Source: JAHZKN01 sp965250205 (GTDB lineage Bacteria; Pseudomonadota; Alphaproteobacteria; Rhizobiales; Hyphomicrobiaceae). From it: 64,000 bases of DNA. Under the pieces are notes generated by a model. It was given only the letters and a program-made list of their open reading frames with translations, was not told the origin of the DNA and ran no database searches. Every line of letters starts with the position of its first letter. Position 1 is the first letter of the stretch. Shown piece after piece: positions 16,084 to 25,252 of the stretch. The position numbers and the translations under genes were made by a program. The stretch lies in assembly GCA_965250205.1 (NCBI GenBank), contig CBDFNK010000019.1:146234-210233 (forward strand), read 5' to 3'.

Positions 16084-18159
16084 ATGTCAGAACTTCTGCT
16101 TGAGCTTTTATCAGAAGAAATTCCAGCCCGCATGCAGCAGCGGGCAAGTGATGATTTGCGTAAGTTAGTGATCGCCAGCCTGACAGCCGAAGGTCTTTCG
16201 ATAGGAGAGGCGCAAAGCTTTGCAACGCCACGCCGTCTGACATTGCACATTCAGGACGTTGGCGATCACGCGCCTGCGGTGTCGCAAGAGCGCAAGGGTC
16301 CGCGCGTCGATGCGCCTGAAAAAGCCATTGCAGGATTTTTGCGTGGCGCAGGTCTCAGCCGGATTGAAGACGCTGAAGTTGTTACCGACCCAAAGAAGGG
16401 TGATTTTTATGTCGCGCGTCGGGAGCGTCCTGGACGCCCGGCGGCAGAGATTATTGCCGAGGTCGTCCCAGATGTGATGCGCAAGTTTCCCTGGCCAAAA
16501 TCCATGCGCTGGGGTGATGGCGCTTTTCAATGGGTGCGCCCTTTGAAATCAATCGTATGCCTGCTTGGCGGATCGGTTGTCGATTTTGAGATTGCAGGCG
16601 TTGCAAGCGGCACTGTTACGCAAGGACATCGCTTTCATGGGCGGGGTGAGTTCACAGTCAAGGACTTTGCAGATTACAAAAAGGCGCTTGAGAAAAACAA
16701 AGTTCTTCTTGATCCCCAAGAGCGTCAGGCGCGCATTTTGAATGAAGCTGAAGCGGCTGCAAAGTCTGCCAAGCTCAAATTGATTGATGACCCGGCACTG
16801 ATTGCTGAAAATGCTGGCCTGACGGAATGGCCCGTCGTTTATCTTGGCACCTTTGACAAGGATTACCTTGAAGTGCCTGCGGAGTGTTTGACGACAGCCA
16901 TGAAGATGCACCAAAAGTGCTTTTCGTTGACCAAAGGTTCGAAGGGTAAACTGTCCAACCACTTTTTGGCCATTGCCAATCTTGTTCCAAAGGATGGGGG
17001 CACGTCGATTGTGTCAGGCAATGAAAAGGTTATCAACGCGCGCCTTGCCGATGCCAAATTCTTTTGGGATCAGGATCTCAAAAAGCCACTGGATGAAATG
17101 GCGTCAAAATTATCCGCTGTGACATTTCATGAAAAACTTGGCACACAGGCGGATCGCGTTGAGCGTATAGCAAACCTCGCATTTGAATTGGCAGGCAGCT
17201 GTGACGCGAACCCAGAAGACGCGCGCCGCGCCGCGCAACTGTCGAAAGCTGATCTTGTTTCGGGTATGGTGGGTGAGTTTCCTGAGCTGCAAGGCTTGAT
17301 GGGACGGCGCTATGCTGAACACGCAGGCACAAAGCCTGAGATCGCGCGCGCGGTTGAGCTACATTACAAACCGAAGGGTCCATCGGACCAGGTGCCTCGA
17401 GAAGAAGAAGGCGATGCGGTTGCCTGTGCTGTGGCACTGGCGGATAAACTCGACACCCTGGTCGGCTTTTGGGCCATTGGCGAAAAGCCGACGGGTTCAG
17501 GTGATCCTTATCAGCTCAGACGGGCGGCGCTCGGCGTCATCCGCATTTTGTTGGAAAACGATCTGCGCCTCGCCTTGCTGCCTATATTTGAGCGTCATGC
17601 CACCAAGTGGTTGAAGCAGACTGTAGATGCAGGCAACCTTCTCTCGTTCTTTGCAGACCGTCTGAAGGTTCACCTTCGCGATCAAGGTGCACGCCATGAT
17701 TTGATTGACGCCGTGTTTGCGCTTGAAGGTCAAGATGACCTGGCCCTTGTTGCCAAGCGGGTTGAAGCGCTGGGCGCGCTTCTGGAAACGGACGAAGGCG
17801 CGAACCTGCTCGCAGGTGTGAAACGCGCCTCAAATATCCTGGCCATTGAAGAGAAAAAAGACGGTCTCCGTTACTCTGGAAAACCACAGCCTAAGTTGCT
17901 GAAAGAGCCTGCGGAAAAAGAGCTCGCCACGGCAATGGGTACGGTGGCAAGCGATATAAAGGCTGCGATCAACGTTGAAAACTTTACCGGCGCGATGAAC
18001 GCTGTGGCAGAGCTGCGGCCTCCCATTGACGCATTTTTTGAAACCGTGACTGTGAATGCGGACGATAAGAAGCTGCGTGAAAATCGTCTCAAGATGTTGG
18101 CGGGCATCCGCGAAGCAACCTCATCCATTGCCGACTTTTCAAAAATTTCAGGTGGCTGA
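16084..18159 (+). CDS. glyS: Glycyl-tRNA synthetase beta subunit
   Basis: A 691-residue beta subunit of bacterial glycyl-tRNA synthetase. The N-terminus LLLELLSEEIPARMQQ is the family signature and fixes the start at ATG 16084 rather than upstream in-frame starts at 16015. Other conserved segments are KSMRWGD, GHRFHG, MKMHQKCFSL, EKLGTQADRVERI and a C-terminal anticodon-binding-like helical domain. It binds tRNA and supports catalysis with GlyQ. It is the last gene of the glyQ operon, followed by 460 bp without a gene. Confidence 0.97.
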   Translation: MSELLLELLSEEIPARMQQRASDDLRKLVIASLTAEGLSIGEAQSFATPRRLTLHIQDVGDHAPAVSQERKGPRVDAPEKAIAGFLRGAGLSRIEDAEVVTDPKKGDFYVARRERPGRPAAEIIAEVVPDVMRKFPWPKSMRWGDGAFQWVRPLKSIVCLLGGSVVDFEIAGVASGTVTQGHRFHGRGEFTVKDFADYKKALEKNKVLLDPQERQARILNEAEAAAKSAKLKLIDDPALIAENAGLTEWPVVYLGTFDKDYLEVPAECLTTAMKMHQKCFSLTKGSKGKLSNHFLAIANLVPKDGGTSIVSGNEKVINARLADAKFFWDQDLKKPLDEMASKLSAVTFHEKLGTQADRVERIANLAFELAGSCDANPEDARRAAQLSKADLVSGMVGEFPELQGLMGRRYAEHAGTKPEIARAVELHYKPKGPSDQVPREEEGDAVACAVALADKLDTLVGFWAIGEKPTGSGDPYQLRRAALGVIRILLENDLRLALLPIFERHATKWLKQTVDAGNLLSFFADRLKVHLRDQGARHDLIDAVFALEGQDDLALVAKRVEALGALLETDEGANLLAGVKRASNILAIEEKKDGLRYSGKPQPKLLKEPAEKELATAMGTVASDIKAAINVENFTGAMNAVAELRPPIDAFFETVTVNADDKKLRENRLKMLAGIREATSSIADFSKISGG

Positions 18160-18621
18160 GCGTGTGTTTAAGATGATGTGCATCAGGCACGTTTTCCGGT
18201 TGCGCGAACACGGCGTACGCAGGTTGCGTCAGCGGTTTTTGTTAGTAGTGAATTTTTAAGAAAGCGGTGGGGAGAACTGATCCGCCGAACTGTAAAGCTT
18301 GCCCTCAAGCCTGACGGATCTCCCGCAAGATCCAAAACTGATCAGCTTCCCCACGAGTGTCTTTTACACGAGAACATTTGAGAAATCTTTCTCCATTTTC
18401 GCATCACAGTTTAGCCGTGGAAAAGTGGTGGACGAAGCAGTTATACATGCACAAAAATTAAGCTGTTTAGACGCTTTGAGATGCGATGGTTTGGCATCAA
18501 AACATCTATCTTGACAGACTCTGTGTGCATTTTTCGTGGGTTAGGGTTTCGTCGTTTTGGAACCCGATGGACGTCATTTCACAACGGCGTTGGAACACAT
18601 CTCAATCCAATCGTTAGCGAT
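18160..18621. other. Gene-free region between convergent glyS and ABC-F genes
   Basis: About 460 bp between the stop of glyS and the stop of the leftward ABC-F gene. Short open frames exist but none has a convincing start, ribosome binding site or recognisable product. No strong terminator hairpin with a T-run, no tRNA and no copy of the R1 or R2 repeats was found here. Confidence 0.4.
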
Positions 18622-20532
18622 TTAGTCTTGCTGTGACTTTGCTGCATCTAGCTGCTCAATCGCAGTCAGCCAGTGCTCTTCGACGCGCACCAAAGATTGT
18701 GCAAGTTGGCCGCGCTTAATGCCGGAGACCTTCGCTTGTTCCGGGTCTTTTGCATAAGTTTCCGGATCAGCTAGAACAGCATCAAGCTTGGCAATTTTTT
18801 CCGTAAGTTGAGCGATTTCTTTTTCATGAGAGGCTACAGTTTTCCGCAAGGGTGCCATAGTTGCGCGTACGTCAGCAGCCAGCCGGCGCTGTTCGGCCCG
18901 GTCGGGTTTCTTTGGGTCATGCCCGCCTTGGGATGTGGTTTTTCCTTTGTTGCGCGTTTTGTTGCTGCGTGAAGCGAGCAAGTCTTTGCGATAAGCGTTG
19001 ATATCATCCTCGAAGGGCGTGACAGTGCCCTCATCGACGAGCCAAAGGCGATCTGCACTGGCCGCAATCAAGTGACGGTCATGGCTGATCAAAATAACTG
19101 CGCCTTCAAATTCAGCCAGGCCATGAATGAGGGCTTGGCGCGAGTCGATATCAAGATGGTTGGTTGGCTCATCCAAAATCAACAGGTGCGGACCATGAAA
19201 GGCCGCCAGTGCGAGCAACAGGCGTGCTTTTTCACCGCCTGAAAGCTTCGCGGTTGTGACATCGGCTTTGCTGGCGCCAAATCCAGCCGCGCCTAAGCGT
19301 GCTCGACGTTGGGCTTCCGTGGCATCGGGGAGCAAGTCAACATAGATCTGATATGGCGTTTTGGCAGGGTTGAGTTCGTCCAGCTGATGTTGGGCAAAAT
19401 AGCCGGATGAGATTTGCTTGGCACCATAGACTTTGCCCTGGCTGGCACCCAGTTTTCCAGAAATGAGTTTTGCAAATGTCGATTTGCCGTTGCCGTTCTG
19501 GCCAAGCAGCGCAATGCGGTCATCTTGATCTATGCGTAAGTTGAGATTTGACAAGATTGGCGCATCGGCTGTGTAGCCAACGCTGGCCTCTTCCAGTCTG
19601 AGCAATGGGCTTGAGCGCATTTTTTCTGGGTTTGGAAACGTGATTGGCGCAACCTGGTCTTCAATTTGCGCGACGATGGGTTCAAGTTTGGCCAGCGCCT
19701 TAATGCGGCTTTGTGCCTGGGTTGCCTTGGTCGCTTTGGCACGAAACCGATCAATAAACTGTTGGATGCGGCGGCGTTCATCGTCCTGTTTCTTTTTGAG
19801 TTTGAGTTCCAGGCTTTGCTTTTGGCGGCGTTGGGTCTCGAAATCGTCATAGCCGCCTGTGGTGACTGTGAGTTTGCCTGCATTGAGATGAATGATGTGG
19901 CTAACGGCGGTGTTTAACAGATCGCGATCATGGCTGACGATCACGATGGTATGCGGATAGGTCCGCATATAGGTCTCAAGCCACAACGTGCCTTCAAGGT
20001 CGAGGTAGTTGGTCGGCTCATCAAGCAGCAGGATTTCTGGTTCTAAGAACAAGACGGAGGCCAGTGCCACACGCATCCGCCAGCCACCGGAGAAGGCATG
20101 ACAGGGACGCTGTTGAGCCATGTTATCAAAGCCGAGGCCAGCAAGAATGGCAGCCGCGCGGGCTGGTGCCGAATAGGCATCGATATCAGTGAGACGCAGT
20201 TGGATTTCAGCAATGCGATTTGGGTCGGTTGCGGTTTCCGCTTCTGCCATCAGGCTCGCGCGTTCCAGGTCAGAGGCAACCACCCACTCGACAATGCTCT
20301 GTTCTGTGCCAGGGGCCTCTTGTTCGACATAGCCGATCTTGGCGCCTCTGGAGGTGGTGATGGAGCCCGATTCCGTCGCCAAGTCTCCTTGGATAATTTT
20401 CAGAAGTGTCGATTTGCCCGCACCATTGCGCCCCACCAGTCCAACTTTATGGCCTGTCGGAATGGCAACGGTTGCGCCATTGAGGATCAGTTTGCCCTCA
20501 ATGCGATAGACGACGTCGTTGATGTGCAGCAT
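18622..20532 (-). CDS. ABC-F family ATPase (Uup/YheS-like)
   Basis: A 636-residue cytoplasmic protein with two ABC ATPase domains and no membrane domain, typical of ABC-F translation factors that bind the ribosomal E site. The first domain has Walker A GRNGAGKST, signature FSGGWRMRVALA and Walker B LLLDEPTNYLDLEG; the second has GQNGNGKST, LSGGEKARLLLA and LLILDEPTNHLDID. The linker between them is charged and helical (KKKQDDERRRIQQFIDRFR). The C-terminus is a long coiled coil with Lys/Glu-rich sequence, as in Uup. It is followed leftward by no gene on its strand. Confidence 0.93.
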   Translation of the reverse strand: MLHINDVVYRIEGKLILNGATVAIPTGHKVGLVGRNGAGKSTLLKIIQGDLATESGSITTSRGAKIGYVEQEAPGTEQSIVEWVVASDLERASLMAEAETATDPNRIAEIQLRLTDIDAYSAPARAAAILAGLGFDNMAQQRPCHAFSGGWRMRVALASVLFLEPEILLLDEPTNYLDLEGTLWLETYMRTYPHTIVIVSHDRDLLNTAVSHIIHLNAGKLTVTTGGYDDFETQRRQKQSLELKLKKKQDDERRRIQQFIDRFRAKATKATQAQSRIKALAKLEPIVAQIEDQVAPITFPNPEKMRSSPLLRLEEASVGYTADAPILSNLNLRIDQDDRIALLGQNGNGKSTFAKLISGKLGASQGKVYGAKQISSGYFAQHQLDELNPAKTPYQIYVDLLPDATEAQRRARLGAAGFGASKADVTTAKLSGGEKARLLLALAAFHGPHLLILDEPTNHLDIDSRQALIHGLAEFEGAVILISHDRHLIAASADRLWLVDEGTVTPFEDDINAYRKDLLASRSNKTRNKGKTTSQGGHDPKKPDRAEQRRLAADVRATMAPLRKTVASHEKEIAQLTEKIAKLDAVLADPETYAKDPEQAKVSGIKRGQLAQSLVRVEEHWLTAIEQLDAAKSQQD

Positions 20533-20624
20533 GCGGGAGGTATCGGTTTTTGGATGGTTCTCAATTGAACTCTTGCTCTACCCCGATTTGGCCGCGACGG
20601 CCACCAACACGGACGTGAACACAC

Positions 20625-21884
20625 TCAGCCCGAGACGACCGGACGCAGGGTCTCATAAAGCAGCCGTTCCTTGGTTTCGGCGTTCTCTAAATTGAGATGG
20701 GCGGTAAACCAGTCTTGTACCATCTGGCAGACGCGTGCGGGAGGCGCTTGTGACAGCGCTTTAGGATTGGCGAACAGCTGAATGTCCTCTTTGTTCCAGC
20801 CAATTTTCGCAAGCTGACTGGTTAGGGCCTCATAGTCTGACTTTTGAGGTGCAGTGCGTTTGATCGGCGCCTTGGCACCCTCCACGGAAGCTTTGAAGGT
20901 GGCAAGGAGTTGGCCATGAATTGGCGCGCTTTGGCCGGGTTTGCGCATCTCTTCAACGACGGCGGGACTGGCCTCGCCTTTGGAAATAAACGTGTAGCAC
21001 GGCTCTGCTCCGCGGCCTGCAAAATGCTTCAGGTTATCGAGAAATGTTGAAGCAACCGAAGTCAGGCTTTGCGAGCTTGAGGCTAGGACCTGGGTCGCGT
21101 TGCGTCTCCGTAACTCTATCAAACGCGAGATGAGAAGCTCGGACAGTTTGCGATCAAAGTTATCATCTTGGTCTAAGTGCTCGGCATTCTTCAGAACGTT
21201 GCCATACCATGCCGGATATTGGCCTTTAAGAAATTGCCAAAGCTCAGCGGTTTGTAGTCGCTTGTCGATGTTGATGCGCCCAGGTGACGTGTTGTCGAGA
21301 CTGGCTGTTTGTTTGGGCGCGGTCATAGCCACCTTGGGTGCTTTGACAATGGGCACCGCGTTGGACTCTGTATAAGAGGCCTGTCCAAAAAACGAGGGTG
21401 TTCCATTGACGTAAAACCAAAGGCCCGTGCCTGCGAGTGTTCCGAATACAAATAAGCTGGCGAGCGTACGGCCCCACCTAGGTGCGCTTTCTATTTCAAT
21501 GCCATCGTCATAGGCCTCTTCTGCCGAGGGCGCTGTTGCACTCAGGCTTGGCTGCCCAGTCACTGGTGTACCCGCATGGGGATTGGGATTTAGTGCTGTT
21601 GGGCTGGCGGGCGCAAGTTGCGGCCCTGGTTGAGGGCCCGCAGGTTGAGGTGCCATCGCGGGTGCATTTGGCAGTGCTGTCTGTGGCGGTTGAGTGGACT
21701 GTGGCTGGGGCGGAAAAACAGAAAATGCAGGCCGCCAGTCGGAAAAGCCTTGTCGCCAAATAAGATCGGTTGCCCGCAGGTGACCGCGTTCAACGAACAA
21801 TTTCATTTCAGATTCGTTCAATGGTCCATGTTGCGCGCCGTCACGGGCGATAAACCAAGGATCGTCGGATTTCATCTCACTCAT
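20625..21884 (-). CDS. GYF_2-domain (DUF4339) membrane protein
   Basis: A 419-residue protein from ATG 21882-21884 (an in-frame GTG lies 8 codons upstream). The N-terminal about 50 residues form a GYF_2 domain, with WFIARDGAQHGPLNESEM and LIWRQGFSDWRPA. A long Pro/Gln/Ala-rich linker follows, then one transmembrane helix (LASLFVFGTLAGTGLWFYV, about residues 148-166), and a C-terminal domain of about 230 residues with no recognised family. The predicted layout is a cytoplasmic GYF_2 domain and an exported C-terminal domain. It lies 92 bp upstream of the ABC-F gene on the same strand. Confidence 0.75.
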   Translation of the reverse strand: MSEMKSDDPWFIARDGAQHGPLNESEMKLFVERGHLRATDLIWRQGFSDWRPAFSVFPPQPQSTQPPQTALPNAPAMAPQPAGPQPGPQLAPASPTALNPNPHAGTPVTGQPSLSATAPSAEEAYDDGIEIESAPRWGRTLASLFVFGTLAGTGLWFYVNGTPSFFGQASYTESNAVPIVKAPKVAMTAPKQTASLDNTSPGRINIDKRLQTAELWQFLKGQYPAWYGNVLKNAEHLDQDDNFDRKLSELLISRLIELRRRNATQVLASSSQSLTSVASTFLDNLKHFAGRGAEPCYTFISKGEASPAVVEEMRKPGQSAPIHGQLLATFKASVEGAKAPIKRTAPQKSDYEALTSQLAKIGWNKEDIQLFANPKALSQAPPARVCQMVQDWFTAHLNLENAETKERLLYETLRPVVSG

Positions 21885-21908
21885 TGCAAATTCGATCGTG
21901 GCTTCCAC

Positions 21909-22234
21909 GCGGTTTTAGGACCGACACGGGAGAAGTCTCGGGGTACCATGCCAGCGTTTCCAATTTAGCAATTTTCTGGGCCTTTCGGCCGGATTCGTCA
22001 ACGCCTCAGTCTTGAGACCATTGCAAAGCGACGGTTTAATGGCACTACTTTGTGAGGATAAGACGAAAATCTCTTTCTTTTCAAATTGTTGCTTGGGCTT
22101 CTTGGTCTTTGATGTGGGCCTTGAGAAAGACCAGGCTGCGCCGACTGGCCGCTTGTGGCTTCAGGAAGGAGCGGGCTATAAGGCGCGCGACTTTGATCAA
22201 TCTCCCACGAGCTTCCAAGAAAGAGAGCAACACA
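21909..22234. other. Divergent promoter region upstream of ndk
   Basis: About 325 bp between the GYF_2 gene (leftward) and ndk (rightward). An in-frame extension of ndk reaches back to 22052 but shows no conservation and is not coding by appearance. Promoters for both genes must lie here; I could not identify clear -35/-10 pairs. Confidence 0.4.
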
Positions 22235-22657
22235 ATGGCCGTTGAGCGCACATTTTCGATTATCAAACCCGATGCAACGGGTCGTAACTTGACCGGTGCG
22301 ATTAACGCCGTGATCGAGGCGGCTGGATTGCGCATAGTTGGCCAAAAGCGAGTGCAATGGCCCCGCGCCCAGGCGGAACAATTTTATGCGGAGCACAACG
22401 GTCGCCCCTTTTTTGAGGAACTTGTGACCTTCATGACTTCAGCTCCCATCGTGCTTCAGGTGCTTGAAGGTGAAAACGCCATTGCGCTTTACCGTCAGAT
22501 TATGGGTGCAACCGATCCCGCTGAAGCTGATCAGGGGACGATCCGTAAAGAGTTCGCTTTGTCAAAGGGTGAAAATTCGACCCATGGGTCTGACAGCCCA
22601 GAGTCCGCGAAGCGCGAAATTGAAATGAACTTCCAGGCTGATGAAATTGTCGGCTAG
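22235..22657 (+). CDS. ndk: Nucleoside diphosphate kinase
   Basis: A 140-residue enzyme that transfers the gamma phosphate among nucleoside triphosphates through a phosphohistidine. The N-terminus ERTFSIIKPDATGRNLTG and the catalytic ENSTHGSDSPE (His about residue 117) are diagnostic, with YRQIMGATDPAEA for nucleotide binding. ATG 22235 is preceded by AAGAGAG and is the only start consistent with the family. A clear intrinsic terminator follows within 30 bp, so the gene appears monocistronic. Confidence 0.97.
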   Translation: MAVERTFSIIKPDATGRNLTGAINAVIEAAGLRIVGQKRVQWPRAQAEQFYAEHNGRPFFEELVTFMTSAPIVLQVLEGENAIALYRQIMGATDPAEADQGTIRKEFALSKGENSTHGSDSPESAKREIEMNFQADEIVG

Positions 22658-22673
22658 AGGAAATTGCATTGAA

Positions 22674-22723
22674 ACAAAAAAAAGGCGCGTTACGACAACT
22701 TGTAACGCCCCTTTTTTGTTTTT
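22674..22723 (+). terminator. Intrinsic terminator of ndk
   Basis: A run of A residues (22674-22683) is followed by the stem GGCG-C-GTTAC pairing with GTAACGCC at 22684-22709, then a T-rich tract to 22723. The stem and T-run directly after ndk make a classic Rho-independent terminator; with the leading A-run it could also act in the leftward direction. Confidence 0.85.
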
Positions 22724-22744
22724 CAGGTTACTCAAAGTCGTACG

Positions 22745-22878
22745 CTAGAGCGTCTGTGCCTTTTGTTGTACACAGTGAAGCTATTTGCGCGACGCTCTAT
22801 CTCACGACTCTATCCCATGATTGGCGATCAACTTATCTGCTCAAAGTTGCGTTCCAACTTTTCACAAGGCCGATCTAG
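22745..22878 (-). repeat. R1-b, CTAG-bounded structured repeat
   Basis: Reverse-orientation R1 copy of 134 bp between ndk and the P450 gene, bounded by CTAG at 22745-22748 and 22875-22878. The terminal stem TAGAGCGTC/GACGCTCTA is perfect. The internal module ending gatagag occurs twice here, against once in the 114-bp copies. The right-hand CTAG provides the TAG stop codon of the P450 gene. Confidence 0.88.
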
Positions 22879-24233
22879 CTCAGCTCGTGTATTTTGAACA
22901 ATAGCCCACCACGTGGTGTCAATGTCACCGTGGCATTGATGCGTGGTGGCTCAAGGCCGACGTATTCGGTACGGAAACGGCGTAGCAGCAGGGACAGGGC
23001 GAGTGTATTTTCCATTTGGCTCATCGCACCACCTGGACATGAGCGTTTGCCAGCGCCAAATGGAATGTAGCTGTATTTGACTTGTTTTTTGGTTTTGTCC
23101 ATCCAGCGTTCTGGGCGGAATTCTTCTGGTTCATCCCAATATTTTGGATTGTGATGGGCACCATAGCTAAACAATACAATGCGGTCGCCAGCCTTAATTT
23201 CTTTGCCCGCGATGACGTCATCCTCAGCGGCAACGCGGATCAGGCTCCAAACGGGCGGATAAAGTCGCATCGTTTCTTGAATGACGGCGCGCGTATATAG
23301 CAACTTGGAATAGTCATCAGGAGTTGGATCCCGGTCACCACATACGGTTTTGCCTTCGCGGCGAATGCGTACTGCAGCCTCAGGGTGTTTAGAGGTCAGA
23401 TAAAGCGCCCACGACAACGTCAGTGCAGTTGTTTCAGTGCCCGCCCAAAGATACTGTTTGATTTCATCAACGGCCTGTTGATGGTCAAATTCCGGCATGT
23501 CAGGATCAGCAACGGCGGCTTCAATCATTTTTAGAAGCGATTGCTCACGACCTTCACGCGGATCGGCGCCGAGCACTGCGAGTGGCACACTCCACCATTC
23601 TTTTACAGCCTTAGCAGTTTCTTCTTCAGTGATTTCAAAAAGTTCATCCGATTGCTTTTTCAGTCGGATCTCTTTGTGGTTCATGACATCGGTGTAAGTC
23701 TTGACGCATTTGAAGACAAAGTGCGGGTTGAACGGCATGTCACGATCAAACAGCGCTTTGCAGATCATATCAGCTGCAAGCGTCCAGGTTTGCTCAACCA
23801 TCTCTACAGTTTTGCCGCTTGCGGCATAACTTGCCCAAATATCCATTTTGTCTTTGATGGCCGTATTGAAATACGGGATGTAGTTGTCAAATGCATTCGG
23901 GTGAAATGCTGGCTGCTGGGGTGACCTTATTTTTTGCCAGAGCACACCATCATTCGTAATCATTGCTTTGCCGAAGATTGGCTTCAAGCCATCGAAATAC
24001 TTGATGTAGTTATCAGCTTTGGTCACCAGGACGTGTTTGAAATATTCTGGTTCGGTGATCAGGACTACACGCTGGTTGGCCATGTTCACCGGAATGACAG
24101 GTCCGTAGCGCTCAGCCATCTGCATTAGAAGACCCATAGGGTTTTCAGGATTCTTCAGCAGCGGGGTTAGATTGAACCAAATGCTGCTCTCATCACCCAA
24201 TTTGCCGATATGTGAGTCTTGTGGTGTGGTCAT
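22875..24233 (-). CDS. Cytochrome P450
   Basis: A 452-residue soluble bacterial P450 from ATG 24231-24233, supported by GGAGAG 8 bp upstream. The I-helix oxygen-binding motif AGTETT is at about residues 264-269, the K-helix ExxR (ETMR) at about 320-323, the PERW segment near 375 and the heme-ligand loop FGAGKRSCPGG with Cys about 399. The pattern is closest to fatty-acid or alkane hydroxylase-type (CYP4-like) P450s, but the substrate is not evident. No ferredoxin or reductase gene is adjacent, so redox partners must be elsewhere. The stop codon TAG lies in the end of repeat R1-b. Confidence 0.93.
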   Translation of the reverse strand: MTTPQDSHIGKLGDESSIWFNLTPLLKNPENPMGLLMQMAERYGPVIPVNMANQRVVLITEPEYFKHVLVTKADNYIKYFDGLKPIFGKAMITNDGVLWQKIRSPQQPAFHPNAFDNYIPYFNTAIKDKMDIWASYAASGKTVEMVEQTWTLAADMICKALFDRDMPFNPHFVFKCVKTYTDVMNHKEIRLKKQSDELFEITEEETAKAVKEWWSVPLAVLGADPREGREQSLLKMIEAAVADPDMPEFDHQQAVDEIKQYLWAGTETTALTLSWALYLTSKHPEAAVRIRREGKTVCGDRDPTPDDYSKLLYTRAVIQETMRLYPPVWSLIRVAAEDDVIAGKEIKAGDRIVLFSYGAHHNPKYWDEPEEFRPERWMDKTKKQVKYSYIPFGAGKRSCPGGAMSQMENTLALSLLLRRFRTEYVGLEPPRINATVTLTPRGGLLFKIHELS

Positions 24234-24511
24234 TCTCGTGATCTCTCCAAGCCGCATCTTAGAACATCGGTCCGCGCTTTAAAAAAGAGCGATCCGTATA
24301 ACGACACTGAGCGGCTAAGAATGTTGGAAACTGTCAGCCAACAAAGTTACCGCCAGTCTGAGCGTAGGCACTGTCATAGGTGAGACAGGCAGGCTCATGA
24401 TTGGTCACTGTCGCCTCTACACCTGGGTCAAGGTGCTGTCCATGTAGCGCGGTGCCGCCGCGTCGTTTTTTCCAGGCGTCGAGGTGCTAAGGTCCTAGAA
24501 TATTTAGGAAA

Positions 24512-25183
24512 TTATGAGAGTGACGGCGAGAATAGTGTCGCTTGGTGGTTAACTTCACCGACCAATTCAACCTGTTCACCGATAACTTTGGCACGCCCGC
24601 TGGCGATAAGGGCCAAGGCATTTGGGTAAATTTCATGTTCTGCTGCAAGGACCCGCGCAGCAAGCGTGTCGGCGTTGTCGTTGGCATGGACGGGCACGGC
24701 GGCCTGGGCAATGATCGGTCCAACATCCATTTTAGTACGCACAAAGTGCACCGTGCAACCTGCAACTTTGCAACTTGCATCCAGCGCGCGTTGGTGCGTG
24801 TTGAGCCCCTTGAAGGATGGCAGTAATGACGGGTGGATGTTGATCAGTTTATCGCGCCACGTAGTTACAAAGTCTTCCGATAAAAGCCGCATGAACCCGG
24901 CAAGTGCAATTAGATCAATCTTTGCACTTTGTAAGACGCCCGTCAGTTGGCCATCAAAATGACTGCGATCCTCATAGAGTTTGTGGTCCATGCCAAGCGT
25001 TGGCAGGCCCTGCCCTTTGGCCCACTCAAGACCTGGCGCGTCCGGACGATTGGCAACCACCATGGCAATTTCGGCTGGATAGTCGGCCGCCTTGGCTGCT
25101 TCCACGAGCGACATCATGTTTGAGCCGCGTCCAGATATCAGGATGGCAACGCGTGGTTTTTGGGTTGGGACGGGCTGGTTCAT
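24512..25183 (-). CDS. purN: Phosphoribosylglycinamide formyltransferase
   Basis: A 223-residue GART enzyme using 10-formyltetrahydrofolate to formylate glycinamide ribonucleotide in purine synthesis. Signature segments are AILISGRGSNM at the N-terminus (phosphate binding), LAGFMRLLSEDFV and INIHPSLLPSFKGLNTHQ, the latter containing the catalytic His and folate-site residues, and CTVHFVRTKMDVGPII. It lies 69 bp downstream of purM on the same strand, forming the usual purMN pair. Confidence 0.96.
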   Translation of the reverse strand: MNQPVPTQKPRVAILISGRGSNMMSLVEAAKAADYPAEIAMVVANRPDAPGLEWAKGQGLPTLGMDHKLYEDRSHFDGQLTGVLQSAKIDLIALAGFMRLLSEDFVTTWRDKLINIHPSLLPSFKGLNTHQRALDASCKVAGCTVHFVRTKMDVGPIIAQAAVPVHANDNADTLAARVLAAEHEIYPNALALIASGRAKVIGEQVELVGEVNHQATLFSPSLS

Positions 25184-25252
25184 GATGGTGTGGGCAACCT
25201 GGCGTGTGACCGATTATCTAGATTAAACTGCGTTTCAATAATCGCTGTTTGG

